Numbered from the stretch's first letter, positions 32,558 through 41,118 are shown. The stretch: DNA of 64,000 bases from WTFV01 sp965203525 (GCA_965203525.1 OZ241898.1:4898001-4962000); one strand, 5' to 3'. Numbers and translations: made by a program. Notes: generated from the letters alone by a model not told the origin.

Positions 32558-34018
32558 TCAGAAGCCGAGTCCCGCCCCGGCGTGGATCCGGACCGAGCCG
32601 CGGAAGTCGTGGCCGGCGTCGAGGTGCAGGCTGCCGAAGGGAACGGTCACGAAGACGCCGCCGCCGGCCCCCCGCAGGAACCGCGCGCCGCGCAGGGAGC
32701 GGCCGGCGGCGCTGACGGCGGCGGTGTCGTAGAAGAAGCGCACCCCGGCGTTCCCCACCAGGAGCGGCGAGCCCAGCGGCAGCCGCAACTCGACCGACGC
32801 CGCCGCGAGCCGGTCTCCCACCCGCGCGCCGACCCGCCACCCGCGCAGGACGCCGCTGCCGCCGAGCAGGGAGCGTTCGTACGGCGGCAGCGCCGCCGAG
32901 GCGCCTTCGAACAGGAGGCGCGCGGCGACCACCGCCTGTCCGCCCACGCCCATGAAGACCCGCGCGTCGACGCGCGGCCGGACGACCGCCGCCGGCCGTC
33001 CGGCGAAGGCGATCCGCTCGATCCCGGCGCGCAGCTTCACGTCGTCGCGCGGGAACGCGCCGGCCGAGACGCCGTCGTACTCGATGCCGGCGGTCAGCCG
33101 GGTCAGCCGGCCCGACGGTCCCGCGAACCCGACCTCCTCCCACGCCGTCTCCACGCCGGCCCGCAGCCCGGTCCGCAGCTCGCGGTCGACGCCGATCCAG
33201 GCCCGGGTCCGCCGCTCCTCGACCCCGAAGTACGGATGCGTCCGGCGTCCGTGCGATCCGCCGCCCCGCACCCGGCCGACCGCGCCGCCGGGAAGCGGCC
33301 GCTCCGCCTCCAGCGCCACCCGCCGGTCGCCGCCCCAGGTCGCCGGCGCCGACACGCGGCTCTCCGGCCCCAGGACGTCCACGAGGCTGAAGCGCGCGCC
33401 GTACGACATGCCGTAGCCCTCGTCGTAGCGCAGGATCGGAAGGAACATCGACTGGCCGGCAAGGCGGGCGAGCGACCGCGCCACCGGATTCCGGATCGAC
33501 GCCCGCGGTCTCTCCCGAACCACGATGACCAGCGCGACGCGGTCGGTCGCCGTCAGCGAGCGGTACCGCTTGCGCACCTCGACCGACTCGAAACGCCCGC
33601 TGCCTTCGAGACGCCGGGTCACCGCGTCCACGACGCCGGCGTCGACGACGTCGCCGAGCGCCACGCCGGCCAGCGCCAGCACCTCCTCGTCCGGGATCGA
33701 GTGGTTGCCGTGCACGCGGAGGTCGACGACCGTCTCCGGCGTCTCCGGCGCCGGCCCCTGCGCGAACGCGCCGGGTACAGCGAACGCGAGCGCGAGCACG
33801 AGCGCGGCCGGGCCGCGCAAGGCGTTCCGGGAGCGGCGCCCGAGCCGCCGCGGCGTCCGCGGGGCTTGCCGCCGGGCCGGCCGAGATCTGCGCGGCGCGT
33901 TCCCTCCGCTCCTCGTGGCCGCCGGCTCGTCCCGGGCTCGCCGTCGGGCCGGCCGGGATCTGCGCGGCGCGGGCTGCGCGGAACATGGAGAACGACGCCC
34001 GGGCCGCCGGGGCGTCAT
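32558..34018 (-). CDS. BamA/TamA-family outer-membrane barrel protein with a long basic leader
   Basis: The 486-residue protein has a signal segment (residues ~65-87, ALVLALAFAVPGAFAQ), one POTRA-like domain (VVDLRVHGNHSIPDEEVLAL through LVIVVRERP) and a C-terminal barrel with LLGGSGVLRGWRVG, the conserved Omp85 RG(W/Y) loop, ending in phenylalanine. It may insert or secrete proteins at the outer membrane. ATG 34018 overlaps the upstream gene's stop (ATGA). This leaves ~65 Arg/Pro-rich residues before the signal peptide, produced by duplications (33837-34018). Confidence 0.83.
   Translation of the reverse strand: MTPRRPGRRSPCSAQPAPRRSRPARRRARDEPAATRSGGNAPRRSRPARRQAPRTPRRLGRRSRNALRGPAALVLALAFAVPGAFAQGPAPETPETVVDLRVHGNHSIPDEEVLALAGVALGDVVDAGVVDAVTRRLEGSGRFESVEVRKRYRSLTATDRVALVIVVRERPRASIRNPVARSLARLAGQSMFLPILRYDEGYGMSYGARFSLVDVLGPESRVSAPATWGGDRRVALEAERPLPGGAVGRVRGGGSHGRRTHPYFGVEERRTRAWIGVDRELRTGLRAGVETAWEEVGFAGPSGRLTRLTAGIEYDGVSAGAFPRDDVKLRAGIERIAFAGRPAAVVRPRVDARVFMGVGGQAVVAARLLFEGASAALPPYERSLLGGSGVLRGWRVGARVGDRLAAASVELRLPLGSPLLVGNAGVRFFYDTAAVSAAGRSLRGARFLRGAGGGVFVTVPFGSLHLDAGHDFRGSVRIHAGAGLGF
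33837..34018 (-). repeat. Nested duplications of a start region (periods 72 and 159 bp)
   Basis: MTPRRPGRRS at codon 1 recurs as RTPRRLGRRS at codon 54, with the ATG changed to CGG in the inner copy. Inside, an APRRSRPARR segment repeats at a 72-bp offset (33862 and 33934). Confidence 0.8.
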
Positions 34019-35634
34019 CGAGGCAGGCCGGGCCCGACGGCCCGCAGCCGCCCGCCGGTCTCCGCTTCGCGGTAGTTCGCGTAGGTGCGCGTGCCGACGA
34101 ATTCGTAGGCGCCGGTGGCGAGCGACAGCGCGGCGCGCACCTCGATGCGGGCCGGCAGCCAGACGCCCGGAAAGGGCTGGCGCATCGTCATCGACGCGGT
34201 GAGGTCGTCCAGGCGGAACAGCCAGCGTCCCGGCAGGAAGTCGAAGCCGAGGTTGTCGAACGTGTAGCGCACGATCTGGTGCTGCGCCGGATCGATCCAG
34301 AGCGTGACGAGACTGGTCTTGTCCATGCCCGCGGCTTCGCGACCGCCGCCCGTTCCGTCCCGGCCGCCGGCCGCCTCCTTGTCGCGGCCGGCGCGCCCGC
34401 CCCGATCCCCGGTCCGGTCCGGATCCCCGTCCGTGGCGCCGCCGGTTCGGTCCGGGTCCCCGTCCGCGTCACCGCGGCCCTCGGCGAACATCCGCTCGGG
34501 GTAGTACTCGATCCGCAGCACGTCCCGTCCATCCAGGCGCTCGCGGCCGACCAGATAGTAGTTGCCCGGCTCGAACTCGAAATCGAGGAAGTACGCATCG
34601 GCGACGAAGCGCGGCTCGATGCCGCCCCACGCCGGATCCGCCGGCCCCGGCTCCCGGCGCCGTCGTCCGTCGTCCGCCCCGCCCGCCGGCGCCGGCAGCG
34701 CCCGCCGGCGGGCGGCCAGCGCAGCCGCGCGAACCGCCGCCACCGCCGGATCCGCGTGCGTCGCCGCCGGCGCCGCGTCCACCGGCGGCAGCGCCAGCTC
34801 GAACCGCACGGCCAGATCGAACAGCTCCAGGAACCGCTCGAACTCCGCATCGGTCGCCGCGGGGGCGGCCGGCGCGATCTGCGCGATGGCGCGGCCGAGC
34901 GGTCCCGCCACCTCGTCCGGATGCAGGCGGCCGGTCTCCAGCATCGCGAACCCGTCCCGCGCCCGCTCCACGGCGCGGCCGAACCCGACCGCCGCCACGC
35001 CGCCGAGCGCCTCCAGGATGCGGTCGGCCGCCGCCACGATCGCGGCGTGGTCGTCGCCCCACGTCTCGGCCTGTTCGGCGATCGCATCGAGCAGCCCGCC
35101 CTCCGGGCGCGCGCCCCACAGACGCTCGACGGCCAGCTCCACGTTGTCGCGCGTCGAACGCCGCGACGTCCGCTCCGGCGGCCGGTGTTCGTCCCGGCGC
35201 CGCCGGCTGCGCCGCTGCTCCCGTTGCAGCCACTCGGCTTCGTACTCGCGCCGGCGCGCCTCGTCGATCGTGACGCCGTCGATGCGGACCGGACTCCGCA
35301 CGAAGAAACCGTCCCGCTCGTACCACGTGTAGTCGCCGCGAAAGCCCCACAGCGCCGCGCCCCCGGGGCCGGTGACGCGAAACCGCGACTGCTCGTCCAG
35401 CACGTACTGCAGGCGGGCCGCCGCGTTCCGCGCGCGCTGTTCGAGCACGCGTTCCATGAAGCGGTCCAGCTCGCCGTCACCCGCCTCCTGGGCGCCGGCC
35501 GGCCGGGGTCCGGCCGCGAGCAGAGCCAGGACGGCGAGCAGGGCGCGGCGCGTCGTCTTCCGTTCCCGGGCGCGGGACGGCCTGGGTCCGGCCGCGGGCA
35601 GAGCCGGAACGGCGGGCAGGGCGCATCTCGTCAT
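34015..35634 (-). CDS. Exported protein of unknown function, LolA-like C-terminal region
   Basis: The 539-residue protein has two successive leader-like segments (see 35501-35641), then MERVLEQRARNAAARLQYVL and WGFRGDYTWYERDGFFVRSP. The middle is charged and alanine-rich with Asp/Gly-rich low-complexity insertions (GDPDRTG repeated). The last ~130 residues (DKTSLVTLWIDPAQHQIVRY, FRLDDLTASMTMRQPF, GVWLPARIEV) resemble outer-membrane lipoprotein-sorting or beta-sheet carrier folds. It is coupled by ATGA to the Omp85-like gene, suggesting a shared outer-membrane task. Confidence 0.75.
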   Translation of the reverse strand: MTRCALPAVPALPAAGPRPSRARERKTTRRALLAVLALLAAGPRPAGAQEAGDGELDRFMERVLEQRARNAAARLQYVLDEQSRFRVTGPGGAALWGFRGDYTWYERDGFFVRSPVRIDGVTIDEARRREYEAEWLQREQRRSRRRRDEHRPPERTSRRSTRDNVELAVERLWGARPEGGLLDAIAEQAETWGDDHAAIVAAADRILEALGGVAAVGFGRAVERARDGFAMLETGRLHPDEVAGPLGRAIAQIAPAAPAATDAEFERFLELFDLAVRFELALPPVDAAPAATHADPAVAAVRAAALAARRRALPAPAGGADDGRRRREPGPADPAWGGIEPRFVADAYFLDFEFEPGNYYLVGRERLDGRDVLRIEYYPERMFAEGRGDADGDPDRTGGATDGDPDRTGDRGGRAGRDKEAAGGRDGTGGGREAAGMDKTSLVTLWIDPAQHQIVRYTFDNLGFDFLPGRWLFRLDDLTASMTMRQPFPGVWLPARIEVRAALSLATGAYEFVGTRTYANYREAETGGRLRAVGPGLPR

Positions 35635-35641
35635 CCTCCGT
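35501..35641 (-). repeat. 63-bp duplication of a signal-peptide start region, period 78 bp
   Basis: Inner copy 35501-35563 encodes TTRRALLAVLALLAAGPRP. Outer copy 35579-35641 encodes MTRCALPAVPALPAAGPRP. The inner ATG has become AAG, while the outer copy kept ATG but lost leucines to proline. Confidence 0.9.
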
Positions 35642-35954
35642 TCAGACGCGGCGGGTGCCGCGAAAGTTCGCTCGCCGCCCGATCCGGCGTATCCTGATTT
35701 CCGGCGCCGTCCGCGCCGGCGCTTCGGCGGCCGACGGCGCCAATTCGTCGTTGAACCCGGAGCCGGGTTCAGACGGTTGGCCCGCGAGTTGTCCGCGAGC
35801 GGCCGACGGCGCCGATACGTCGTTGAACCGGCCGTCGCCCCGCCCGTCCGCGCAGCCCGGCGCGGCGCGAGCGGCCGACGGCGCCGATACGTCGTTGAAC
35901 CGGCCGCGCCGGCGTCATCGACCGCCGCGGCGAGACGTTGGGAGGTAAGACATC
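35635..35954. other. Divergent intergenic region upstream of phzF-like gene
   Basis: The 320-base gap has no credible gene. It is dominated by three copies of a ~34-bp element (next entry). A GGGAGG ribosome-binding site lies nine bases before the GTG at 35955. Confidence 0.6.
35726..35905. repeat. Three ~34-bp iterated elements, spacing 74 and 72 bp
   Basis: Elements start at 35726, 35800 and 35872. The second and third are identical over the core GGCGCCGATACGTCGTTGAA; the first has a few changes. They could be operator-like iterons of the divergent promoter, or another local duplication. Confidence 0.9.
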
Positions 35955-36749
35955 GTGCCGTTGCGGACGATCCAGGTCGACGCGTTCACCAGCGAGCCGT
36001 TCGGCGGCAATCCGGCCGCCGTGTGCCTGCTTCCCGGTCCGGCCGACGCGGCGTGGATGCAGCGCGTGGCGCGCGAGATGAACCTGGCGGAAACGGCGTT
36101 CCTGGTGCGCCGCGGCGACGGCGGATTCGACCTGCGCTGGTTCACGCCGGCCGTCGAAGTCGACCTCTGCGGGCACGCGACGCTGGCCGGCGCCCACGTG
36201 CTGTGGGAAGAGAACCACCTTGCGCCGGACGCGCCGGCCGTCTTCCACACCCGCTCCGGCCGCCTGTCGGCGACCCGGCGCGGCGGGTGGATCGAGATGG
36301 ACTTCCCGGCCGAGCCGGCCGAGCCGGTGCCCGCCCCGGCCGGGCTGGCCGAGGCGCTCGGCGCCGAGCCGCTGCACGTCGGGCGCAATCGCTTCGACTA
36401 CCTCGTCGAAGTCGACGCGGAGAAGACCGTGCGGCGTCTGGCCCCGGACTTCCGGCGCCTCGCCGGGATCGACGCCCGCGGCCTCATCGTCACCGCGCGG
36501 GCCGCAACCGGCGGGTTCGACTTCGTGTCGCGTTTCTTCGCCCCGCGCACCGGCATCGACGAGGATCCGGTGACCGGGTCCGCGCACTGCTGCCTGGGAC
36601 CGTACTGGCGGCGCCGACTCGGCCGGGACGCGTTCACGGCATGGCAGGCGTCCGAACGCGGCGGCCTCGTCAAGGTCGCGGTCCGCGGCGAACGGGTCAC
36701 GCTGTCGGGACAGGCGGTCACCGTGCTGCGCGGCGAGCTGCTCGCCTGA
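35955..36749 (+). CDS. PhzF-family isomerase/epimerase-like protein
   Basis: The 264-residue protein starts at GTG 35955 (GGGAGG upstream). It has the PhzF/DAP-epimerase-like double hot-dog fold: QVDAFTSEPFGGNPAAVCLL, the catalytic glutamate E46 in MNLAETAFL, CGHATLAGAHVLW and the C-terminal EDPVTGSAHCCLGPYW. It should act as a general acid/base isomerase in the cytoplasm. Most PhzF relatives outside phenazine clusters have unknown substrates, and no phenazine genes are here. Confidence 0.9.
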   Translation: MPLRTIQVDAFTSEPFGGNPAAVCLLPGPADAAWMQRVAREMNLAETAFLVRRGDGGFDLRWFTPAVEVDLCGHATLAGAHVLWEENHLAPDAPAVFHTRSGRLSATRRGGWIEMDFPAEPAEPVPAPAGLAEALGAEPLHVGRNRFDYLVEVDAEKTVRRLAPDFRRLAGIDARGLIVTARAATGGFDFVSRFFAPRTGIDEDPVTGSAHCCLGPYWRRRLGRDAFTAWQASERGGLVKVAVRGERVTLSGQAVTVLRGELLA

Positions 36750-36841
36750 CCCGGGCGCGCCTGCGCCTCCAGTTGCGGACGGACCCGCCGGGAAGGTACT
36801 GTAGGGCGTTGCCCGGTCACCTGCGAGGGGAGATTTCCGCG

Positions 36842-38254
36842 ATGAAGATGCAGCACGTTCTCGGTCTGGCGTTCGCCGGTCTGGTCGGCGTCACGACGCC
36901 GGTCCCGGCCGGAGCCCGGTCAGGCGGCGAGGCGGTGGAGGTGACGTTCGCGAAGGACATCGCGCCGATCCTGCAGCGGAGTTGCCAGCAATGCCACCGG
37001 CCGGAGTCGGTCGCCCCGATGTCGCTCCGCACCTACGAGGAGGTGCGGCCGTGGGCGCGCGCCATCAAGATGCGGACCGGCCTGCGGAACCAGCGCGGGG
37101 CCATGCCGCCGTGGTTCGTCGAACGGGATCTGGGCATCCAGCGCTTCAAGAACGATCCCTCCCTGAGCGAGGCGGAGATCGAGAAGATCGCGGTCTGGGC
37201 CGACAACGGCGCGCCGTTCGGCGACCGGGCCGACCTGCCCCCGCCCATCGACTTCGGCGACGCGAACGAATGGTCGATCGGCGAGCCGGATCTGATCCTG
37301 GAGTCGCCGGTGGTGACCGTGCCCGCCGCCGCGCCGGACAAGTGGACCTCGCTCGGCACGATTCCGACCGGGCTGACCGAGGACCGCTACGTGGCCGCGG
37401 TCGAGGTCAAGGAGTTCAACGACGTCCCGCCGGACGGCGGCGGCGGCACCGTCGGCGGCCGCTACGTCTTCCACCACATGACCTACGGCGCGGTGCTGCC
37501 GGAGGGCGCGGACGTCGAGTCGGCGACGCGCTTCCCGGTCCACGAGGTAGGCCGCAACGCCGACGTCTTCCCGCCGCAGGCGGGCCGGCTGCTGCCCGCC
37601 GGCTCGGCCCTCGAGCTCGAGACGGCGCACCTGCACGCCAACGGCCGCGAGACCCGCGCGCATCTGAAGTTCGCGTTCAAGCTGCATCCGAAGGGCTACC
37701 GGCCGGAGATCCCGCATTCGCGGACCTTCGTGGGCAACGGCGTCGACATCGACATCAAGCCGAACCAGGCCGGCCAGGAGCTGCACGCCTACCGGGTGCT
37801 GGAACGGCACACCAGGATCGTGTCGTTCGAGCCGCACCAGCACGCGCCCGGCACGCGCATGTGCGTGGAGGCGATCTGGGGCCACAACATCGAGACGCTG
37901 AACTGCGTCGGCTACGACCACAACTGGGTCAAGCAGTACATCTACGAGGACGACTACGCCCCGCTGCTGCCGAAGGGAACGATCCTCCACGTCATCGGCT
38001 GGCTGGACACCACCGTCGCCAACCGCAACGTCGCCGACCCGCGCAACTGGTCGGGCGGCGGACGCCGCTCGGTCGCCAACATGTTCATCGACCTCGGCGA
38101 GGCGCTGGAGCTGACCGACGAGCAGTTCGAGGCGGAGATGGCGGGGCGCCGCGAGCGGCTCGGACTGACTCCCAACGACCACCTGATCGGCTGTCCGCTG
38201 TGCCTGGTGGAGTTCCCCTCGCAGGTCGACGAGGCGGCGGACGACGGCCAGTAG
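36842..38254 (+). CDS. Exported protein with cytochrome c-type motif and Cu-monooxygenase-like region
   Basis: The 470-residue protein has a signal peptide to about residue 25, then FAKDIAPILQRSCQQCHRPE with a haem-binding C48, C51, H52 and APMSLRTYEEVRPWA, as in planctomycete/acidobacterial c-type domains. Later, ELETAHLHANG and FEPHQHAPGTRM are His-rich and recall the metal sites of type II copper monooxygenases; that is a tentative reading. ATG 36842 has GAGGGGAG nine bases upstream. It is followed 22 bases later by an exported protein. Confidence 0.8.
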   Translation: MKMQHVLGLAFAGLVGVTTPVPAGARSGGEAVEVTFAKDIAPILQRSCQQCHRPESVAPMSLRTYEEVRPWARAIKMRTGLRNQRGAMPPWFVERDLGIQRFKNDPSLSEAEIEKIAVWADNGAPFGDRADLPPPIDFGDANEWSIGEPDLILESPVVTVPAAAPDKWTSLGTIPTGLTEDRYVAAVEVKEFNDVPPDGGGGTVGGRYVFHHMTYGAVLPEGADVESATRFPVHEVGRNADVFPPQAGRLLPAGSALELETAHLHANGRETRAHLKFAFKLHPKGYRPEIPHSRTFVGNGVDIDIKPNQAGQELHAYRVLERHTRIVSFEPHQHAPGTRMCVEAIWGHNIETLNCVGYDHNWVKQYIYEDDYAPLLPKGTILHVIGWLDTTVANRNVADPRNWSGGGRRSVANMFIDLGEALELTDEQFEAEMAGRRERLGLTPNDHLIGCPLCLVEFPSQVDEAADDGQ

Positions 38255-38276
38255 GCGCGCCGGAGGGGGGCGGGAA

Positions 38277-39275
38277 ATGCTGACGGCCTGTCTCGAAACC
38301 GCGAGCACGAAGGCGTCGCGGCCGTCCGGTGCGTCCTGCCGGATGAACAGGAAACGACGGCTCCGCCGCGGAGCGGTGGCGCTGTCCGCGTTGCTCGCGC
38401 TGGCGCACGCCGAGGCCGGCGCCCAGACCCGGTTCACCTACTCGCGGGGGCAGAGCGTCTCCCCCGCCTACGAGGGCTGGTGGCCGAACGACGACGGCTC
38501 CCACACGATGTTCTTCGGCTACATGAACTCGAACTGGGAAGAGGAGCTGGACGTCCCGATCGGACCCGACAACCGCATCGAGCCGGGCGGTCCCGACCGG
38601 GGCCAGCCGACGCACTTCTACCCGCGGCGGAACATGTTCCTGTTCACGGTGGAAGTGCCGGCCGACTTCGGTGACGGCGAGGTGGTCTGGACGCTGACCA
38701 CCAACGGCCGGACGGAGCGCGCCTACGGCTCGCTACGCACCGACTACCTGCTCGACCGGCAGACCATCGCCACCGAGATGGGCGCCAACTTCGGGCGCGT
38801 CCGGGACGAGTGGCGGGACAACGAGTTTCCGACCCTCGGCCTCGCCGTCGATCAGCCGCGCCGCGTCCGCGTCGGCGAACCGTTGCGGCTGGTGGCGTTC
38901 GTGAGCGACGACGGAAAACCGTCGGGGCGCTACGAGCCGCCGCGGGTCGAGCCCGGCAAGCCGCATCCGGCGTACACGCCGCCCCGGCAGATCGTGCCCG
39001 GCAACCCGCCCGGCCTCCGGTTCTCGTGGATCGTCTACCGCGGCGACGCCGCGCGGGTCACGTTCTCGCCCCACCAGTCGAAGACGTGGCAGGACACGCG
39101 GGTCTACTCGAACTCGCCGTGGTCGCCCCCCTACCTGCTGCCGCCGGTCCCGCCGGACGGACGGTGGGAAGTGGACGCCACCTTCGACGCGCCGGGAACC
39201 TACGTGCTGCGCGCCGTGGCCGGCGACGGCGCGTTGCAGACCGCGGAGAACCTGACCGTCACCGTGACCCGCTGA
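38277..39275 (+). CDS. Exported protein of unknown function paired with the cytochrome-domain protein
   Basis: About 332 residues; signal peptide core GAVALSALLALAHAEAGAQT. Recognisable stretches are YEGWWPNDDGSHTMFFGYMN, NSNWEEELDVPIGPDN, FTVEVPADFGDGEVVWTLTT and a terminal Ig-like PGTYVLRAVAGDG. Domain identity is not recognised. ATG 38277 has GGAGGGG at good spacing; ATG 38343 would give a shorter, more usual leader. Tight spacing suggests co-transcription with the preceding gene. Confidence 0.78.
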   Translation: MLTACLETASTKASRPSGASCRMNRKRRLRRGAVALSALLALAHAEAGAQTRFTYSRGQSVSPAYEGWWPNDDGSHTMFFGYMNSNWEEELDVPIGPDNRIEPGGPDRGQPTHFYPRRNMFLFTVEVPADFGDGEVVWTLTTNGRTERAYGSLRTDYLLDRQTIATEMGANFGRVRDEWRDNEFPTLGLAVDQPRRVRVGEPLRLVAFVSDDGKPSGRYEPPRVEPGKPHPAYTPPRQIVPGNPPGLRFSWIVYRGDAARVTFSPHQSKTWQDTRVYSNSPWSPPYLLPPVPPDGRWEVDATFDAPGTYVLRAVAGDGALQTAENLTVTVTR

Positions 39276-39426
39276 CTCCGGACGCCGGGTTGCTACGATC
39301 GCCCACGGGACGGGAACGCCGCATGCTCGACACCCTGAAGACCTCGAAAGCTCTCGTCAGGGTGGCGTGAGCGACGAGCACCAGTTGCTGCTCGGGACAC
39401 GGTCGTGAAGTCGGGCCTCGAAACGT

Positions 39427-41058
39427 TCAGCCCGCGGCCCGGTATTCGCCGAAGACCCCGCGCAGCGTGTCGGCGATCTCCCCCACCGTCGCCAGGGCCT
39501 CGACGGCCGCGATGATCGGCGGCGTCAGGTTCGTCCCGTCGCGCGCCGCCCGCTCGACCGCGGCGAGCGCGGCCCGCGGCGCCGCGGGGTCCCGCGCGGC
39601 GCGCAGGGCGGCGACGCGCGCCGCCTGGTCGATCTCTATCCGCGGATCGATCCGCTGCGTCCCGATCGGCGCCGTCTCGCCGGCGGCGAAACGGTTGACG
39701 CCGACCACGACCGCGTCGCCGGCGTCGACCGCCTGCTGCGCGCGGTAGGCGGCCTCCTGGATCTCCGCCTGGATGAAGCCGGATTCGATGGCGGCGAGGA
39801 CGCCGCCCCGCTCGTCGATGCGATCGAGCAGCGAGACCGCCTCGGCTTCCAGCCGGTCGGTGAGCGTCTCGATGGTCCAGGCCCCCCCGACGGGGTCGAC
39901 GGTGTCGGTCACGCCGGTCTCGGCGGCGATGATCTGCTGCGTGCGCAGCGCGATCCGCGCCGCCTCCTCGGTCGGCAGCCCGAGCGCCTCGTCGCGCCCG
40001 TTGCAGTGGAGCGACTGGGTGCCGCCGAGCACCGCGGCCAGCGCCTGCAGGGCCACGCGCACGACGTTGTTCTCCGGCTGCTGCGCGGTCAGCGTGCTGC
40101 CGGCGGTCTGCGTGTGGAAGCGGAGCTGCTGCGCGCGGGGCGCGGCGGCGCCGAAACGGTCGCGCATCAGGGTGGCCCAGAGCCGGCGGGCGGCGCGGAA
40201 CTTGGCGATCTCCTCGAGGAAGTCGTTGTGCGCGTTGAAGAAGAACGAGAGGCGGCTGCCGAAGGAATCGACGTCGAGGCCGCGGTCGACGGCCGCTCGC
40301 ACGTAGGCCAGGGCGTGGGCGAAGGTGAACGCGATCTCCTGCGCCGCCGTCGAGCCCGCCTCGCGGACGTGGTAGCCGCTGATGGAGATCGGGTGCCAGC
40401 GCGGAAGCTCCCGCTCGCAGAACGCGACCACGTCGGTGACGATGCGCAACGAGGCCCGCGGCGGGTAGATGTACGTGCCGCGCGCCACGTACTCCTTCAG
40501 GACGTCGTTCTGCACGGTGCCGGCCAGCCGGCGCGGATCGACCCCCTGGCGCCTGCCCGCGGCGACGTACAGCGCCAGCAGGATGATGGCTGTCGCGTTG
40601 ATCGTCATCGAGGTCGACACGCGGTCCAGCGGGATGCCGTCGAAGAGCCGCGACACGTCCTCGAGCGAGTCGATGGCGACCCCCACGCGCCCCACCTCGC
40701 CCGCCGCCAGCGCATGGTCGGAGTCGTAGCCGATCTGCGTCGGCAGATCGAAGGCGACGCTCAGTCCGGTCACCCCCTGATCGAGCAGGTAGCGGTAGCG
40801 GCGGTTCGACTCGGCCGCCGTGCCGAAGCCGGCGTACTGGCGCATCGTCCAGAGCCGGCCACGGTACATCGTCGGGTGGATGCCCCGCGTGAACGGGAAG
40901 CGGCCCGGGGCGCCGAGCCGGTCGGGACCCGCGGCGGCGGCGGGAGCAGGGCGATGCGCGCGGGAACGCACGGGGAGCGATTCTAGCAGCCCGTGGGGGA
41001 CTCCGCGTTGCGCCGGGAGCGGCGATGCAGCGCCGCTCGATGCGGCGGGGACTTGCAC
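39427..41058 (-). CDS. Methylmalonyl-CoA mutase-family catalytic (large) subunit
   Basis: Up to 543 residues of the MCM TIM-barrel: FPFTRGIHPTMYRGRLWTMR, QYAGFGTA, GLSVAFDLPTQIGYDSDHAL, GTVQNDVLKEYVARGTYIYP and FHTQTAGSTLTAQQPENNVV. The C-terminal cobalamin-binding domain (DxHxxG) is absent, so a separate small subunit must supply it. The RLWTMRQ form is shared with isobutyryl- and ethylmalonyl-type mutases, so the acyl-CoA rearranged is uncertain. The start is unsettled: GTG 41058 or GTG 40971, neither with a ribosome-binding site. The N-terminus looks short for the family. Confidence 0.87.
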   Translation of the reverse strand: MQVPAASSGAASPLPAQRGVPHGLLESLPVRSRAHRPAPAAAAGPDRLGAPGRFPFTRGIHPTMYRGRLWTMRQYAGFGTAAESNRRYRYLLDQGVTGLSVAFDLPTQIGYDSDHALAAGEVGRVGVAIDSLEDVSRLFDGIPLDRVSTSMTINATAIILLALYVAAGRRQGVDPRRLAGTVQNDVLKEYVARGTYIYPPRASLRIVTDVVAFCERELPRWHPISISGYHVREAGSTAAQEIAFTFAHALAYVRAAVDRGLDVDSFGSRLSFFFNAHNDFLEEIAKFRAARRLWATLMRDRFGAAAPRAQQLRFHTQTAGSTLTAQQPENNVVRVALQALAAVLGGTQSLHCNGRDEALGLPTEEAARIALRTQQIIAAETGVTDTVDPVGGAWTIETLTDRLEAEAVSLLDRIDERGGVLAAIESGFIQAEIQEAAYRAQQAVDAGDAVVVGVNRFAAGETAPIGTQRIDPRIEIDQAARVAALRAARDPAAPRAALAAVERAARDGTNLTPPIIAAVEALATVGEIADTLRGVFGEYRAAG

Positions 41059-41118
41059 CCCGGGCTGCCGGGGGCGGGAGTGCTTCGCCGCCGGCGCCGC
41101 GAATCGGCGGGCGGCCGA

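Noticed and set aside
35726..35905. Possible CRISPR array
   Set aside because: Only three repeats; the unit is not palindromic in the usual way, there are no cas genes, and similar spacing occurs at non-CRISPR duplications in the window.
39323..39370. Fifteen-codon frame MLDTLKTSKALVRVA before a convergent gap
   Set aside because: It recalls the start of DUF1640/CCDC90-like proteins, but only about seven residues match; too short to call a gene or pseudogene.
39390..39412. Weak inverted repeat as a terminator between convergent genes
   Set aside because: The stem is only about five base pairs with no T-tract; not supportable.
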